From Dipteris shenzhenensis (lineage: Eukaryota > Polypodiophyta > Polypodiopsida > Gleicheniales): DNA of 64,000 nucleotides. A program made the position numbers and the translations under genes. A model generated the notes under the pieces. The model made no database searches and was not told where the DNA came from. It saw only the letters and a program-made list of their open reading frames with translations. This document shows, piece after piece, positions 11,591-23,362 of the stretch; the stretch's first letter is position 1, and every line of letters starts with the position of its first letter. The stretch is taken from assembly GCA_047967505.1 (NCBI GenBank), contig CM106539.1. The stretch is one strand, 5' to 3'.

Positions 11591-11960
11591 TCTCTTATCT
11601 TCTCAATAACCCAATCTTTCATTGCCTCCACATCTGTATCCTCAACATAATTACATGCAAAGAAGTAATTTAAGCAGTCACAAATTGTTTCTTTATAATT
11701 TCTCTATGAGGCTCTTATTGTTCTCTCAGCATCTGCATCAAATCGCCCATGACGAGAGCTGTGATAACAAAGGTTACTTAAGAAGTCTAAGAGATCTTGT
11801 CGTGATTTTATAATATGTCTTAAAAGTCTTTCACTCTCTACTATCTTGAGAGTCTCCTCCCTCTCTACGTGCCTTTGTGCATCAAATTCCTCTCTCTCCA
11901 TCTGGCTTCTCTCTGTGCTCCTTGGTCAACAATCCATTCTTTGAGACTGTTAATTCTGAA
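11570..11960 (-). pseudogene. Hypothetical protein fragment
   Basis: On the minus strand a charged, helix-prone frame (EREEFDAQRHVEREETLKIV, then CYHSSRHGRFDADAERTIR) ends at a stop near 11704. It continues in the same frame with coding-like sequence (ETICDCLNYFFACNYVEDTD). I do not recognise the family. It is probably the 3' part of a gene or transposon gene, broken by one stop and duplicated at its end. Nothing upstream of 11960 extends it convincingly. Confidence 0.35.
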
Positions 11961-12025
11961 CTCCACGTCTTCGACAATGCCAAGGACATCCATGGGTGGG
12001 GAGATGATAAAGAAAGGGAGATGGA

Positions 12026-12691
12026 TGTTGGATATCAATGCTCCACTCTTGTGTAACTATGCGGGAACTAGCTAACTCTACTTGTAAGCCCCCCATATGA
12101 GGAGAAGGCATTTGAGTAGCTTGGTTATCCGATAGGTCCTAGTTTGGACACCAGATGGGGGCCATGTGTGGCCTGATGGCTGGACGGCTTCAGATAGAGT
12201 TGGCACATCGCCAACTAGGCTACATGCAAGTGCGGAAAGGCATCCCTTGACTGACTGCACTGAGGGTAGACGGAGCATTTCCCAAGGTAGCCCACTCTCG
12301 GGTTGCGAGGTCTAGAGCTCTGTTTTGCACACCGGTTCTATCGTATGGTCGGTGGCCTATTTCGGGACCGGACCGTTTTGGGCAGATTGGGTCGGTCACC
12401 CAATTGAGCCTAACCGACTACGATTGGTGGCTATATAAGAGCAAGTCCATGAAGCCCATTTCATCATTGGCTACAGCAACCCTGATTCCTTATCATCAAG
12501 CCTCTGTCTTCTACTGTTTCTAGCATGCCATCGAAGCTTCTTTCACAGGAGTGCACAGTTGGGAGGCAGCACCATCTATTGTATCAGTTCTATAGCAATC
12601 AAAATTTTGATTCTCCATATTATCTTGTTTTCTCTCTTGCGTACGAGATCTTATTATCTGTTGAGCACAGACGTTGTATTAGTTTCTTACA
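12026..12691 (+). repeat. 5' LTR of element E
   Basis: The 666-bp LTR runs TGTTGGATATCAATG...GTTTCTTACA. It matches the reassembled 3' LTR (17154-17161 plus 22639-23362, 732 bp) but lacks about 64 bp present there near 22917-22980. Confidence 0.92.
12432..12439 (+). promoter_or_regulatory. TATA box in E LTR
   Basis: TATATAAG lies in the 5' LTR and is conserved in the 3' LTR at 23103-23110. It is the likely core promoter of element E. Confidence 0.6.
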
Positions 12692-12703
12692 TGGTATCAG
12701 AGC
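12692..12703 (+). other. Primer-binding site of element E
   Basis: TGGTATCAGAGC directly follows the 5' LTR end. Confidence 0.92.
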
Positions 12704-12761
12704 TTGGACTCTAGCACGAAGATTTGGTAGTGTGTTTCTATTTGCGAGCAAATTGTGAGAG

Positions 12762-13600
12762 ATGGCCCAGCCCGCAAGATTGCGAATCCCACCGTTCGGC
12801 GAAAGCGGAAAGTTGGATGGCTCTAACTATCCACTCTAGATGTTCAAGATGAAGACCATCCTAAGCACATACTAGCTTTGGGACACTGCTACTTGGGTGG
12901 ATGTGAGGCCGATTGCGAGACCGGATCGGATCCAGCCAATGCAGGACAACAGATAGTACCAAGTGCGGATGAGATTCTCACGTGGATAAGAAGAAATGTA
13001 GATGCATTGTGTTCTATTGTCTGCAGTGTTAGTGATTTCGTCATGGCATTAATTCAATGTGTCACCACAGTGGAGGAGGCATGGACGGTCTTAAAAAATC
13101 AGTACGAGACCACAAATCAGATGCGAATTCAGAATCTAGAGACTCAACTCCCGAACGAGAAGTTGTCTGAGTCTGAAGCGGCAGAGAAATTCATCACCAA
13201 GGTGAAGAATCTGCATGATCAGATGACTGCGATTGGCATCACCATCACCAGAAAGAATCTAGCATGAAGGTGCATATGGATTCTCCCACCAAAGTACGAT
13301 GGTCTTGTTATGGCACTGAATACGCAGAACAGAAATCCGCCCCTCAACTTTGAGGATTTCAGCACGATGCTTCTGGAGGAGGAGATGCATCAAAAGATGA
13401 GGACTAGTGAAGATTTGGCTTTCTGGACTGAATCAAAGAAAGGTAAGGGTAAGGAAAGGATAAGGACTATGGTAACCCATCTTCTTCTGATGATTAAAAG
13501 AGAAAGAAGAAGATCAAGTGCTTCTATTGTAACAAGGCAAGGCACAAGCAGAATGAGTGCGGAAAGAAGATTGCAGATGAGAAGAACGGAGTAAAGAAAG
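12762..13600 (+). pseudogene. Gag of copia element E
   Basis: Gag likely starts at the ATG at 12762 (MAQPARLRIPPFGE, then KLDGSNYP), but a stop and frameshifts appear within the first 40 codons. The frame 12878-13267 carries the capsid helices (VEEAWTVLKNQYETTN, KFITKVKNLHDQMTAIG). A second frame from 13310 carries the C-terminal part, where the CCHC knuckle codons (read as TGCTTCTATTGTAACAAGGC around 13518) are out of frame. The gene is degenerate. Confidence 0.75.
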
Positions 13601-13685
13601 AGTCTAGCAATAGCGCACAGGCAGCACCAATAGAGCTATTCGTAGCACTTGAGGAGATTTGCACGGAGGCAATTCATGTACCTAC

Positions 13686-15007
13686 GATGAACCTTGATCA
13701 TTGACAATGGTGCATCATGCCACATGACCAGTCGGAAGGATTGGTATACCTCTCTACAGCTAGTAGGGAATGACATCCTGGTAGCAGTCAACAATGATGC
13801 AAAATGTCCAGCAAAAGGAAAAGGTACGATTGCTCTCAAGTCAGATGGGGTTGTAAAACAGTTGTCCGATGTTCTTTATGTGCCAAATATCAAGAGGAAC
13901 TTGTTGTCCATTTCTGCGATCATGGATCGAGACCTCAAAGTTCAATTTGATAAGAATGGTGCACAGATCCTAGATCTTCAAGGAAAGGTCATTGGTAAAG
14001 GTACACAGTGCAACAACATTTATGAACTCTCAGCTTTCAGTGCTCGAGCGGATGTGAAGAACACTAAGCTATGGCATGAGAGGTTTGGTCATCTAAACCT
14101 TAGTTCTTTGAAGGAGATGCATAAAAGTGGAATGATTGCAGACCTACCAAAAATTTCAGATCTGCCCGATGTATGTGAAGCCTGCATGATGGGCAAGTAG
14201 CATCGGCAGCCCTTTCCTAAAGAGGCCAGCAAGGCAAAGGCTCCTCTAGAGCTCATTCACATGGACCTCTGCGGAAAGATGGAGATGGAAGCTTTAGGTG
14301 GTTCCTACTACTTCATGACGCTGATCGATGACTACATTAGAAGGATATGGATATACATCTTGAAGATGAAAGACGAGGCTTTCAATAGTTTCAAGGAATG
14401 GCATGTAATGGTTGAGAAAGAATCGGGGAGGAAGGTGAAGAAGTTGAGATCAGACAGAGGTGGAGAGTTCACATGGACTAAATTCGAAAGTTATTGCAAA
14501 AGTCACGGGATCAAGAGGTAGAAACCCCCGCCACATACATCACAGCAAAATGGAGTAGCAGAATGCAAGATGCACGTCATCTACAAAACGGGTCAGAGTA
14601 TGATGAAAGGGAAAGATTTGCCAAAGACTTTCTGGGCTGAAGCATGTAACACTGTAGTTTACATCCTAAATTGTAGCTACAGGAAGGCTGTGAATGGGAT
14701 GACTCCACTACAAGCCTTTTCTGGTAAGAAACCTTCAGCTGTGCATTTCAGAGCTTTTAGATGTGACTGTTTTATGCATGTTCCTGATGCTACCATGACC
14801 AAATGGGAACCAAAGAGCCAGAAGTGTATTTTCTTGGGCTACACTGAAGAGGCAAAGGGTTACCATCTCTATAACCCTGTTACCAAGAAGGTAATTGTAA
14901 GTCACGATGTGGTCTTCTCAGGACAGCATCAATGGGAGGAGGATGCTTCCTTCCCAGACAACCAGAACCAAGATATCCATCCAGTATTACCACCAATAGC
15001 AGACTGA
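13686..15007 (+). pseudogene. Protease-integrase of copia element E
   Basis: The frame opens with the protease signature IIDNGASCHMTSRKDW, where D is the catalytic aspartate. It continues into the integrase zinc finger (LWHERFGHLNLSSL with the two histidines, CEACMMGK with the two cysteines) and the catalytic core (LIHMDL, LRSDRGGEF, SQQNGVAE). Stops occur after the CEACMMGK motif, after HGIKR and at about 15005. Domain order protease-integrase-reverse transcriptase confirms copia. Confidence 0.85.
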
Positions 15008-15019
15008 ACTCCCCCAACA

Positions 15020-17123
15020 GTGCTTGGGAGGATTCAAGACAAAGAAGATGAAGAAGAGCCTACAGAACCACAATGTCAACAGCCATTCTCGAAGTGGGTA
15101 AAGCAGCTTTTGGATGGCAGAGGACCTCCAGCCATTGAGGAGGAACCATCTGAACACCGCCGGTCCAAGAGATTAGAGGAGCAAAGAAGGGCACAGGACA
15201 CTTGGTCAACTATGCTTTGATGACATAAGTGATCCGTGCTGATGAGCCCAAGTGTCTTAAAGAGGCACAGGGCGATGATAGGTGGATGGAGGCTATGCAG
15301 TCGGAGTATGGCTCCATAATGAAGAACAACACTTGGGACCTTGTGGATCGACCACCAAAATGCAAGGTAATCGGAACCAAGTGGGTGTACAAGACCAAGT
15401 ACAAGTTTGATAGCATGTTGAATAAGTACAAGGCTCGGCTCATGGCAAAAGGATTTGCACAGGTACATGGTTTTGATTATCAAGATACTTTTGCTCCCAC
15501 AGCTCTCGACTAACCACAATTCGTAGTGTTTTGGCTTTAACTGCCCAGGGAAGTTGGCCCGTGTTTCAGATGGATGTGAAATCTGCCTTTCTGAATGGAG
15601 ATCTCATGAAGGAGGTATACGTGGAACAACCACCAGGTTTTGAGATCCCGGTTTAGAAGGTAAAGTCTACAAATTGAAGAAGGCACTTTACAGGCTGAAA
15701 CAAGCCCCACGAGTGTGGTACCAGTGAATTGATGCCTACTTTCTACAAAATGGATCGAGGAGGAGCCCATCTGATGCAAATTTGTATATCTTCAGAGGAG
15801 GCAGGTGTATGATTGTGGTCCTTTATGTGGACGACCTTGTCATAACAGGGAACCATGAAGAGAAGATCTCGTAGATGAAGCATTTGCTAGGAAGAGAGAT
15901 TGAAATGACAGACCTCGGATTGACACATTACTGTTTGGGGATTGAAGTTTGGCAGGAGCTGAAACAAATCTTCATTTCACAGCTGAAGTATGCTAGAGAG
16001 ATATCGAGACCCCCTTGTGCTATTGCCTACATCTGTTCCAAACAATGGAGAAGCCAGGCAAGGACATTTGTACAGTGGAAGTTCTTTGGAGAATTAGCTT
16101 TTTGAAATGAAGGTTGGACAATTTCTCTTTTTTTTTTTGGATATTGGAAAGATTTTCATCTCTGGTGATGCATTTGGGTAGCCATTTTATGCTAAACAAG
16201 TTATGGAGAGGATTTTCTTTGCTTGATCTAATACGTCTACTAGCAATGTCCTTGTGAAGCTCAACTGAAGTTGATATAAGAGAGAGATCTAGATGCATGT
16301 AGAGCAATCATTGCAATTGCTTAAGAGCTTGCATTCGTGAGTCAAATATAGAATTGTACATATGGTTGATATTTGGCATGGCTGAGTGCAAGACAGTTGG
16401 TACCCCTATGGAGGTTGATGCGAAGCTCTCAAATGAGGATTCATCACCACTAGTGGACGAAGCGAAATACAAAAGGCTTGTGGGCAGCTTGATTTACCTA
16501 TGCAACACACGGTCGAACATCAGTTTTGCATCTGGTGTACTAAGTAGGTTTTCCAATAAGCCCCAGGAGAACCATTGGAGGGCAGGGATGCGGGTGCTAA
16601 AATACATCAAAGGCACACTTGATTATGGCATCACCTATATCAACGGCAACATTTGACTGGATTCTATGACTCAGATTGGGCAAGAGACATGGACAGCAGG
16701 AGATTAGTGATAGGGTACTGTTTCTCACTTGGATCTAGAGTTGTGTCATGGGTCAGCAAGAAGCAACCCATAGTTGCTCTTTCTTCTATCGAGGCCGAGT
16801 ACAAATATGCATGCTTTGCTTCTTGCGAGGCAGTGTGGTTGAGGAGGATTGTGGGGGACATGGGTGCAGTGCTGAACAAGCCTACGCAGTTATCATGTGA
16901 CAATCAGAGTTGCATGGCAATTGCAAAGAACTCGGTGTTCGACACTCGCACAAAACACATTGAGATTCAATATCACTTTGTATACGAGCTCATCATGGAT
17001 GGAGAGGTCGACTTGGTATACTGTCCGACTACAGAGAATGCTGCGGACATCTTCATGAAGGCTCTTGGAAGAGACTTGCTGGAGAGGCATCTTCATCAAC
17101 TTGGCATTGGGCCGAAAAAGTAA
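15020..17123 (+). pseudogene. Reverse transcriptase-RNase H of copia element E
   Basis: Reverse transcriptase begins near 15229 (KWVYKTKYKFDSMLNKYKA). The catalytic YVDD is at 15824-15835 (VLYVDDLVITG), and RNase H occupies 16653-17123 (FYDSDWARDMDSRR, SSIEAEYK, TKHIEIQYHFVYE). Several frameshifts and stops are present. About 250 bp at 16095-16340 has no match to the other elements and looks like an insertion between reverse transcriptase and the thumb-connection region. The final codons (HQLGIGPKK) precede a purine tract and the 3' LTR. Confidence 0.85.
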
Positions 17124-17161
17124 GTTCACTTGCGGATGGACATTGAGGGGGGGTGTTAGAT

Positions 17162-17459
17162 TGTTGAGATATCAAGCTCTATCCCCGACATATCTCCTGG
17201 ATGACTATCATTTATGTCACCGCCTATGTTAGTTGTACTCGTGGTGTAGTTAGACTACCACGTATGTTTTGGTTTGGGTTCACATATGAACCACGTATTC
17301 TAGGGTTTGACATATAGGGTATTTCCCTCTTCTATTGTAATTGTTGTTGTGTGCAAAAGTGAAGAAAGGCTTCACCCTCCAACCTTGGGTCCTCTCTCTT
17401 TTGAGTGTTGTGAAGAAAGTTGAACTTGAGTCTCCTATCTCTCTCCCTTATTCTTTACA
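17162..17459 (+). repeat. 5' LTR of element D
   Basis: The 298-bp LTR runs TGTTGAGATATCAAGC...TTCTTTACA. I find no difference from the 3' LTR by eye. Confidence 0.95.
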
Positions 17460-17471
17460 TGGTATCAGAGC
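17460..17471 (+). other. Primer-binding site of element D
   Basis: TGGTATCAGAGC directly follows the LTR. Confidence 0.93.
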
Positions 17472-18037
17472 CTTGTTCGTGGTAAGGAGCTCAAGAAAGC
17501 AAGCCAAGTTTGTGGTGTCCTGGTAAGAGGACCAGTGTTGCTTTCCTATTTCGAGTTTGGGAGCAAATCTCTGCAGGTAGCACAGCCAGAATTGCAGGAG
17601 TGCACTGTTTCAGATTGAGAGGCCCTTCGCGGTGTGGCGAGAGCGCAGTATATGCTGCGGGAGGGGGCGAAGCCCTTGGTGACTTTATTTTTCTGATTTG
17701 AGGCCGTTTCGGGGCCCGTTTTGAAGGCGGCAGTTCTCCGCAGGCACTCAGAAAAAGACCCTGTTTTTCGCTGTGCGACCACTGCGCGGCTAGTCGGTGG
17801 AAAGGTGCCACAGAAATTGCATCGTATGCCTATGTGCAGAGATATTGGGAGTTGCAGATTCATGCCTGTTGCCAGTTGATGCAAAATCGTCGCTAGGAAG
17901 TGACTGTGTGGTGAAATACCACTTTCGTCAGTGTTGCAGATCTGCCCCTGTGAGGCTCTTTGCAGAAGTTTTGCTATTTGCCCTTCTGAGGCATTTGCTG
18001 TGTTTACAGGTTGCTGTTGCAATTCGTGATTTGTAAA

Positions 18038-21000
18038 ATGTCTGAGAATCTATCTACCATTGTCAGTGAGAAGCTTGACAAGAACAACTTCCAAGCATGG
18101 AAGTTCAGGATGACAAACTTCTTTATGGGAAAGGGAGTTTGGGATTACATCAGTGGTGAAACTGCAGAACCAGTTTTGGGTGCTGCTCCCACTCCTGCTG
18201 AATTGAAGGCCTTTAAAGAATGGCATGAAAAAGCCAAAAAATGCCTGTATTGGCTGTCCGTTAGCATTTCAGATTCTATGATTGTGCATATACATGATCT
18301 AGAGACGCCTAAGGAGGCATGGGATACATTGGTGAAGCTGTATAGCACAAATACCAAAGCACGAAAGATGCAGCTAAAGCAGGAGTTGCACAATGTGCAA
18401 AGGAAAAATCTGAATATAAATGAGTATTCCTTGAAGGTGAAAGGCCTTGCAGATTCTCTTGCCTCCATTGGAGCACCTGTTGATGATGAGGACTTAGTGT
18501 CCGTGACCTTGAATGGTCTTGGGAAAGATTATGCACAATTTCGGACATCCATTGGAGTCCGTGAAACATTTCCTGATTTTCAGGAACTTATTGCTCTCTT
18601 GCTGAGTGAAGAGCAAAGGAATGGTGGTTCAGCCACCTCAACTTCTCAAGAGACTGCTTTCTACTCGAATACAGGTAGAGGCAGGGGTAGAGGAAGAGGC
18701 CGTTCTGGTGGCCGTGTAGGAAATCAGAACCAACAGCAACAACAGGAAAACCAGTCCTATGGAGGAGGACGTGGTAGTTCTAGAGGCAGGGGGAGCCAAA
18801 GAGGCCGTGGTTCATGGCAAAGGAACCAGCAAGTAAATAGCAGCATAGAATGCTATTATTGTGGAAAGCCTGGACACAAGGAGAATACATGCTATAAAAA
18901 GCAGAATGACATCAAAAGTGGAAAGTTGCAGCAAAGCAACTATGCATCATCAAGTGGGCATGGTGACGACAGAAATGAGCACCTTTTTGTGATGCAGCAT
19001 ATGGTTAACTCCATGTCAGGAGATGCTGCAGCTTGCAATGATGTTTGGTATGTTAATTCAGGTGCCTCTAACCACATGACCAGTCATGGTGAGTGGTTTC
19101 ATGATGTCAGAAATTTGGATAAGCCAGGTTATGTTGAAACAGGTGATGATACTGCGCACCCAATTACGCAGGTTGGTAAAGTGCCATTGGCTATGCAGGA
19201 TGGCAAAACAAAGTACTTGGCAGATGTACTTCATGTTCCAAAAATCACTAAGAACCTGGTTTCAGTTGGCCAGATGGTTGAGCAAGGTCTGCAGGTTAGA
19301 TTTAATCCTGATGGATGCTTCGTTGAGGACTTGAAAAATAAGTGCCGCTTGGTTGCGAAAGGCAACAAAAATGGCAGAATGTTCACCTTGGATGTTGATA
19401 TGCCTGAGGTGAAAGCTGCTATGTTTGCGCATGGGAGAGGTGTCATTGCAGATATTGAGATATGGCACAAGCGCATTGGGCATGTGAATATACAAAGGCT
19501 GAAATCTATGCAAACAAAAAACATTGTTGCAGGTTTGCCTAAATTCAGAGTTGAGGGAATGCAAAAGGTATGTGAAGAATGCCAAATGGGTAAGCAGGCC
19601 AGACATGCATTTTCCAAAAATGCTAAGGTGAGCAGAAGACCTTTGGAAGTGATCCATTCAGATGTTTGGACAACCAAAGCTGCTTCTATTGGTGGATGCC
19701 ATTATTATGTGACGTTTATTGATGACTACACTAGGAAGGTGTGGATTTATTTTATGAAGCACAAAAGTGAAGTGTTCAGCCATTTCAAGGCTTTTAAGGC
19801 CATGGTTGAAAAAGAGAAAGGTGTGCATATTAAAGTGCTAAGATCTGATGGAGGGGGAGAGTACTTTTCAGAAGAATTTTGTGAATATCTGAAAGAACAA
19901 GGAATTCAAAGGAAGTACTCATGCAGGTCTACCCCTCAGCAGAATGGGGTTGCAGAAAGGAAGAACAGGCATATTGCAGAAGTAGGACGGGCGATCCTAA
20001 ATGAGAAAAACATGCCTGATTATTTTTGGGCTGAAGCAGTAGCAACTGCTGTTTATATTATGAATAGAACTCCTACTGCAGCTGTCCATGGCATGACACC
20101 TGAAGAAATGTATACAGGCCAAAAACCAGATATTTCTCACTTGAAGGTATTTGGTTGCATAGCGTATGTTCATGTTCCTGATGAGAAGAGAACCAAGCTG
20201 GATCCAAAGGCAGAAAAATGCATCTTTATTGGATATGCTCAGCACCAGAAAGGGTATCGCTGTTATAACCCTTCCACTCGCAAAATGCAAGTGAGCAGAG
20301 ATGTTGTTTTTGATGAAATGAGCAGCTGGTATGCACCAACTGTTATGGTAGGAGATGCAGATGCAGGAAATGGGAATGCTGCAATAAATGCAGAGCAGCA
20401 ATCTCAAGCCTTGAGTGGACCCAGAGAGTCCTCTACTAGTGGATCTAATGCATGGACAGGGAGATTGAGATCTAGTTAATCGTCACATGGCAGTCCTGAT
20501 AGTGTTGTGCAGGTATCACATAAGGGAAAAGAAAAAGTGGACCATACTCCAGTGTTTGATGTGTCTGCTGGTAGCTCTCATGTTGATGGAGAGTCAAGCG
20601 GCTCTGAAATGAGCCTTGATGAGGAACTTGGGATTCCTTCTATTGTTACACCTGGTGCAAGGAAAAGCAGGCATGATTTAAAGACTCCTGCAACTGATCC
20701 AGTTGTACGGAGGTCCACTCGTATTAAGTATCCAGTTGACAGGCTGAGATATGATGGGTATACAGCACATCACTATGCTTATATGGTCAAGGTTCTAGAG
20801 GAGCCAGAGCCCACATGTTTTGAGGATGCAGCAGGGCATAAAAATTGGGAAGCAGCTATGGATGAAGAGATGGCTGCCTTGGATGCAAACCACACTTGGG
20901 ATTTGATGCCTTTGCCTCATGATAAGAAGGCTATTGGCTGCAAGTGGGTTTACAAAGTAAAGCACAATGCTGATGGGTCTGTTAGCAGGTACAAGGCAAG

Positions 21001-22378
21001 ATTGGTTGCCAAAGGTTTTGCACAGACATATGGAATTGACTATGAGGAAACTTTCAGCCCAAGGATGGCAACCGTGAGAGCAGTAATTGCTATGGCTGCT
21101 GCAAAGGGATGGTCTTTGCATCAGATGGATGTGAAAAATGCCTTCTTGCATGGTGATTTGCAGGAAGAGGTTTATATGATGCAGCCAGAAGGTTATGAGG
21201 ATAAGTCACACCCTGATTTTGTATGCAAGTTGCGCAAAGCCTTGTATGGCTTAAAACAGGCGCCGAGGGCATGGTCAGACAAGATAGGACAATATCTTGT
21301 CACTATTGGATTTCAGATTTCCAATTCAGATTTTTCACTTTATGTGAAAAGGACAAACAGAGGGATTGTGCTTATAGTCATCTATGTTGATGACTTGATT
21401 ATTACAGGTGATAGTGATGCAGACATTAATGAAGTGAAGTTGCTGTTGAAGCAGAAATTTGAGATGAAGGATTTGGGAGAGCTGCGTTACTTCTTGGGCA
21501 TTGAGGTTATTAGATCCCCGAGTGGGATATGGCTGTTGCAAAGGCAATACGGTTTGGACATGCTGTCCAAATATGGGATGACAGGCTGTAAGCCTATTTC
21601 TGTTCCATTGGAGCAGAATGTGAAGCTCAATGCAGAGACAGGTGAGCTTCTTGAAGATATTACTATGTACAGGCGCATAGTAGGTAGCTTGATTTACATG
21701 ACTATAACCAGACCAGATTTGAGCTATGCTGTGGGGCTGGTGAGTCAGTTTATGCAGGCACCGAGGAAGCCACATTTGGATGCGACTAGGCGCATACTGC
21801 GGTATGTGAAGTCCACATTGCATTATGGACTGTTTTATGAAGCTAGGTGTGCATTACAGGTACATGGATACACAGATGCTGACTGGGCTGGTAGTGTCTC
21901 AGACAGGAGATCTACTAGTGGTTTTATGTTTTCCCTTGGGAGTGGTGCCATCAGTTGGAGCAGCAAGAAGCAGCCAACAGTTGCCTTGTCGAGCACAGAG
22001 GCTGAGTACAGGGGTGCAGCAATGGCTGCATGTGAGGTAGCTTGGTTACGGAAGCTACTTGCAGATATGGGACAGTCAGTTCATGTAGCAGTTGTCATTC
22101 ATTGTGACAACATTAGCAGCATCATGCTTGCTAATAACCCAGTTTATCATGCTAGAACAGAGGTGCATTATCACTTTGTGAGAGAGAAGGTTCTAGCTGG
22201 TGAGATTGATCTTGTCTATGTCAGCACTGAGGAGCAGGTGGCTGATATCTTTACGAAGGCATTGGGTACCGAGAAGCTTCGCAGATTTAGGAGCTTGCTT
22301 GGTGTACGTGAGATGGATTTGAGCTTGAGGGGGAGTGTTGAGATATCAAGCTCTATCCCCGACATATCTCCTGGATGA
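18038..22378 (+). pseudogene. Gag-pol polyprotein of copia element D, one stop codon
   Basis: The frame starts at the ATG at 18038 (MSENLSTIVSEKLDKNN). Order: Gag capsid, RGRGRGR/Gln-rich linker, CCHC knuckle (CYYCGKPGHKENTC), protease, integrase with HHCC finger (IWHKRIGH, CEECQMGK) and DDE residues (HSDVW, LRSDGGGEY, GVAERKNRH), reverse transcriptase with YVDD at 21383-21394, and RNase H (GYTDADWAG, STEAEYRG). The frame ends inside the 3' LTR. Lesions: a TAA at codon 814 between integrase and reverse transcriptase; Asn in place of the protease catalytic Asp (AAT at 19055-19057, in WYVNSGASNHM); two codons missing in the ETFSP...RMATVRA motif; and three missing in HART...EVHYHF relative to C and B. 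The frame is otherwise fully open on both sides of the stop. Confidence 0.93.
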
Positions 22379-22633
22379 CTATCATTTATGTCACCGCCTA
22401 TGTTAGTTGTACTCGTGGTGTAGTTAGACTACCACGTATGTTTTGGTTTGGGTTCACATATGAACCACGTATTCTAGGGTTTGACATATAGGGTATTTCC
22501 CTCTTCTATTGTAATTGTTGTTGTGTGCAAAAGTGAAGAAAGGCTTCACCCTCCAACCTTGGGTCCTCTCTCTTTTGAGTGTTGTGAAGAAAGTTGAACT
22601 TGAGTCTCCTATCTCTCTCCCTTATTCTTTACA
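22336..22633 (+). repeat. 3' LTR of element D
   Basis: The 298-bp LTR is preceded by the purine tract GAGGGGGAG and followed by the target duplication TAGAT. Confidence 0.95.
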
Positions 22634-22638
22634 TAGAT

Positions 22639-23362
22639 ATCAATGCTCTACTCTCATGTAACTACGCGGGAACCAGCTAACTCTTCTTGTAAGCCCCCCC
22701 ATATGAGGAGAAGGCATTTCAGTAGCTCAGTTATCCGATAGGTCCTGGTTTGGACACCAGATGGGGGCCATGTGTGGCCTGATGGCTGGACGGCTTTAGA
22801 TAGAGTTGGCACACTGCCAACTAGGCTACATGCAAGTGCGAGAAGGCATCCCTTGACTGATCACACTGAGGGTAGATGGAGCATTTTCCAAGGCAGCCCA
22901 CTCTTGGATTGTAGGGCCCGTTTGGAGCCTCAGATGATCCTAGATGGCTCTGGGCCGAATGGACACCGTAGGTTAGTTGCTCTGTTTTGCGCACCGGTTC
23001 TATCATATGGTCGGTGGCCTATTTCGGGATGAACCCCAGTCGACTGTTTTGGGCGGACTAGGTCGGTCACCCAATTGAGCCTAACTGACTACAGCTGGTG
23101 GCTATATAAGAGCAAGTCCGTGAAGCGCATTTCATCACTGGCTACAGCAACCTTGATTCCTCAGCATCCAGCCTCCATCTTCTACTATTTCCATCATGCC
23201 ATCGAAGCTTCTTTCATAGGAGCACACGGTTGGGAGGCAGCGCCATCTATTGTATCAGTTCTACAGTAATCAAAATTTTGATTCTCCATACTATCTTGTT
23301 TTCTCTCTTGCATACGAGATCCTGTTATCTATTGAGCACAGACGTTGTATTATTTTCTTACA
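22639..23362 (+). repeat. 3' LTR of element E (main part, after D)
   Basis: With its first 8 bp at 17154-17161, this forms E's 3' LTR. It contains TATATAAG at 23103-23110 and about 64 bp (near 22917-22980) absent from the 5' LTR. It ends TTTCTTACA and is followed by target duplication ATGGA. Confidence 0.92.

Larger units (their letters stand above)
17162..22633 (+). mobile_element. Ty1/copia element D, youngest, within E's 3' LTR
   Basis: D is 5472 bp with two 298-bp LTRs (17162-17459 and 22336-22633) that appear identical by eye. The target duplication TAGAT is at 17157-17161 and 22634-22638, inside E's LTR. A primer-binding site follows the 5' LTR, a leader of about 570 bp (17472-18037) precedes gag, and a purine tract (GAGGGGGAG) precedes the 3' LTR. 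The internal region is one reading frame from 18038 to 22378, broken only by a TAA at 20477-20479. Identical LTRs imply very recent insertion. C, F and fragment A are older relatives. Confidence 0.96.
12026..23362 (+). mobile_element. Ty1/copia element E, complete ends, contains element D
   Basis: E starts with an LTR at 12026-12691. It ends with an LTR that begins at 17154-17161, is split by element D, and resumes at 22639-23362. The target duplication ATGGA is present at 12021-12025 and 23363-23367. Internal order is primer-binding site, Gag, protease, integrase, reverse transcriptase, RNase H. LTR divergence is visible (many point differences and an indel of about 64 bp), and the polyprotein has many stops and frameshifts. 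E is the oldest complete element in the window. Its insertion site is at the edge of the GGACTAGGATGG minisatellite. Confidence 0.93.

Noticed and set aside
18038-22378. Programmed readthrough at the TAA in element D
   Set aside because: TAA is a poor readthrough stop and other lesions coexist; C has no stop at the matching position. It cannot be excluded from sequence alone.
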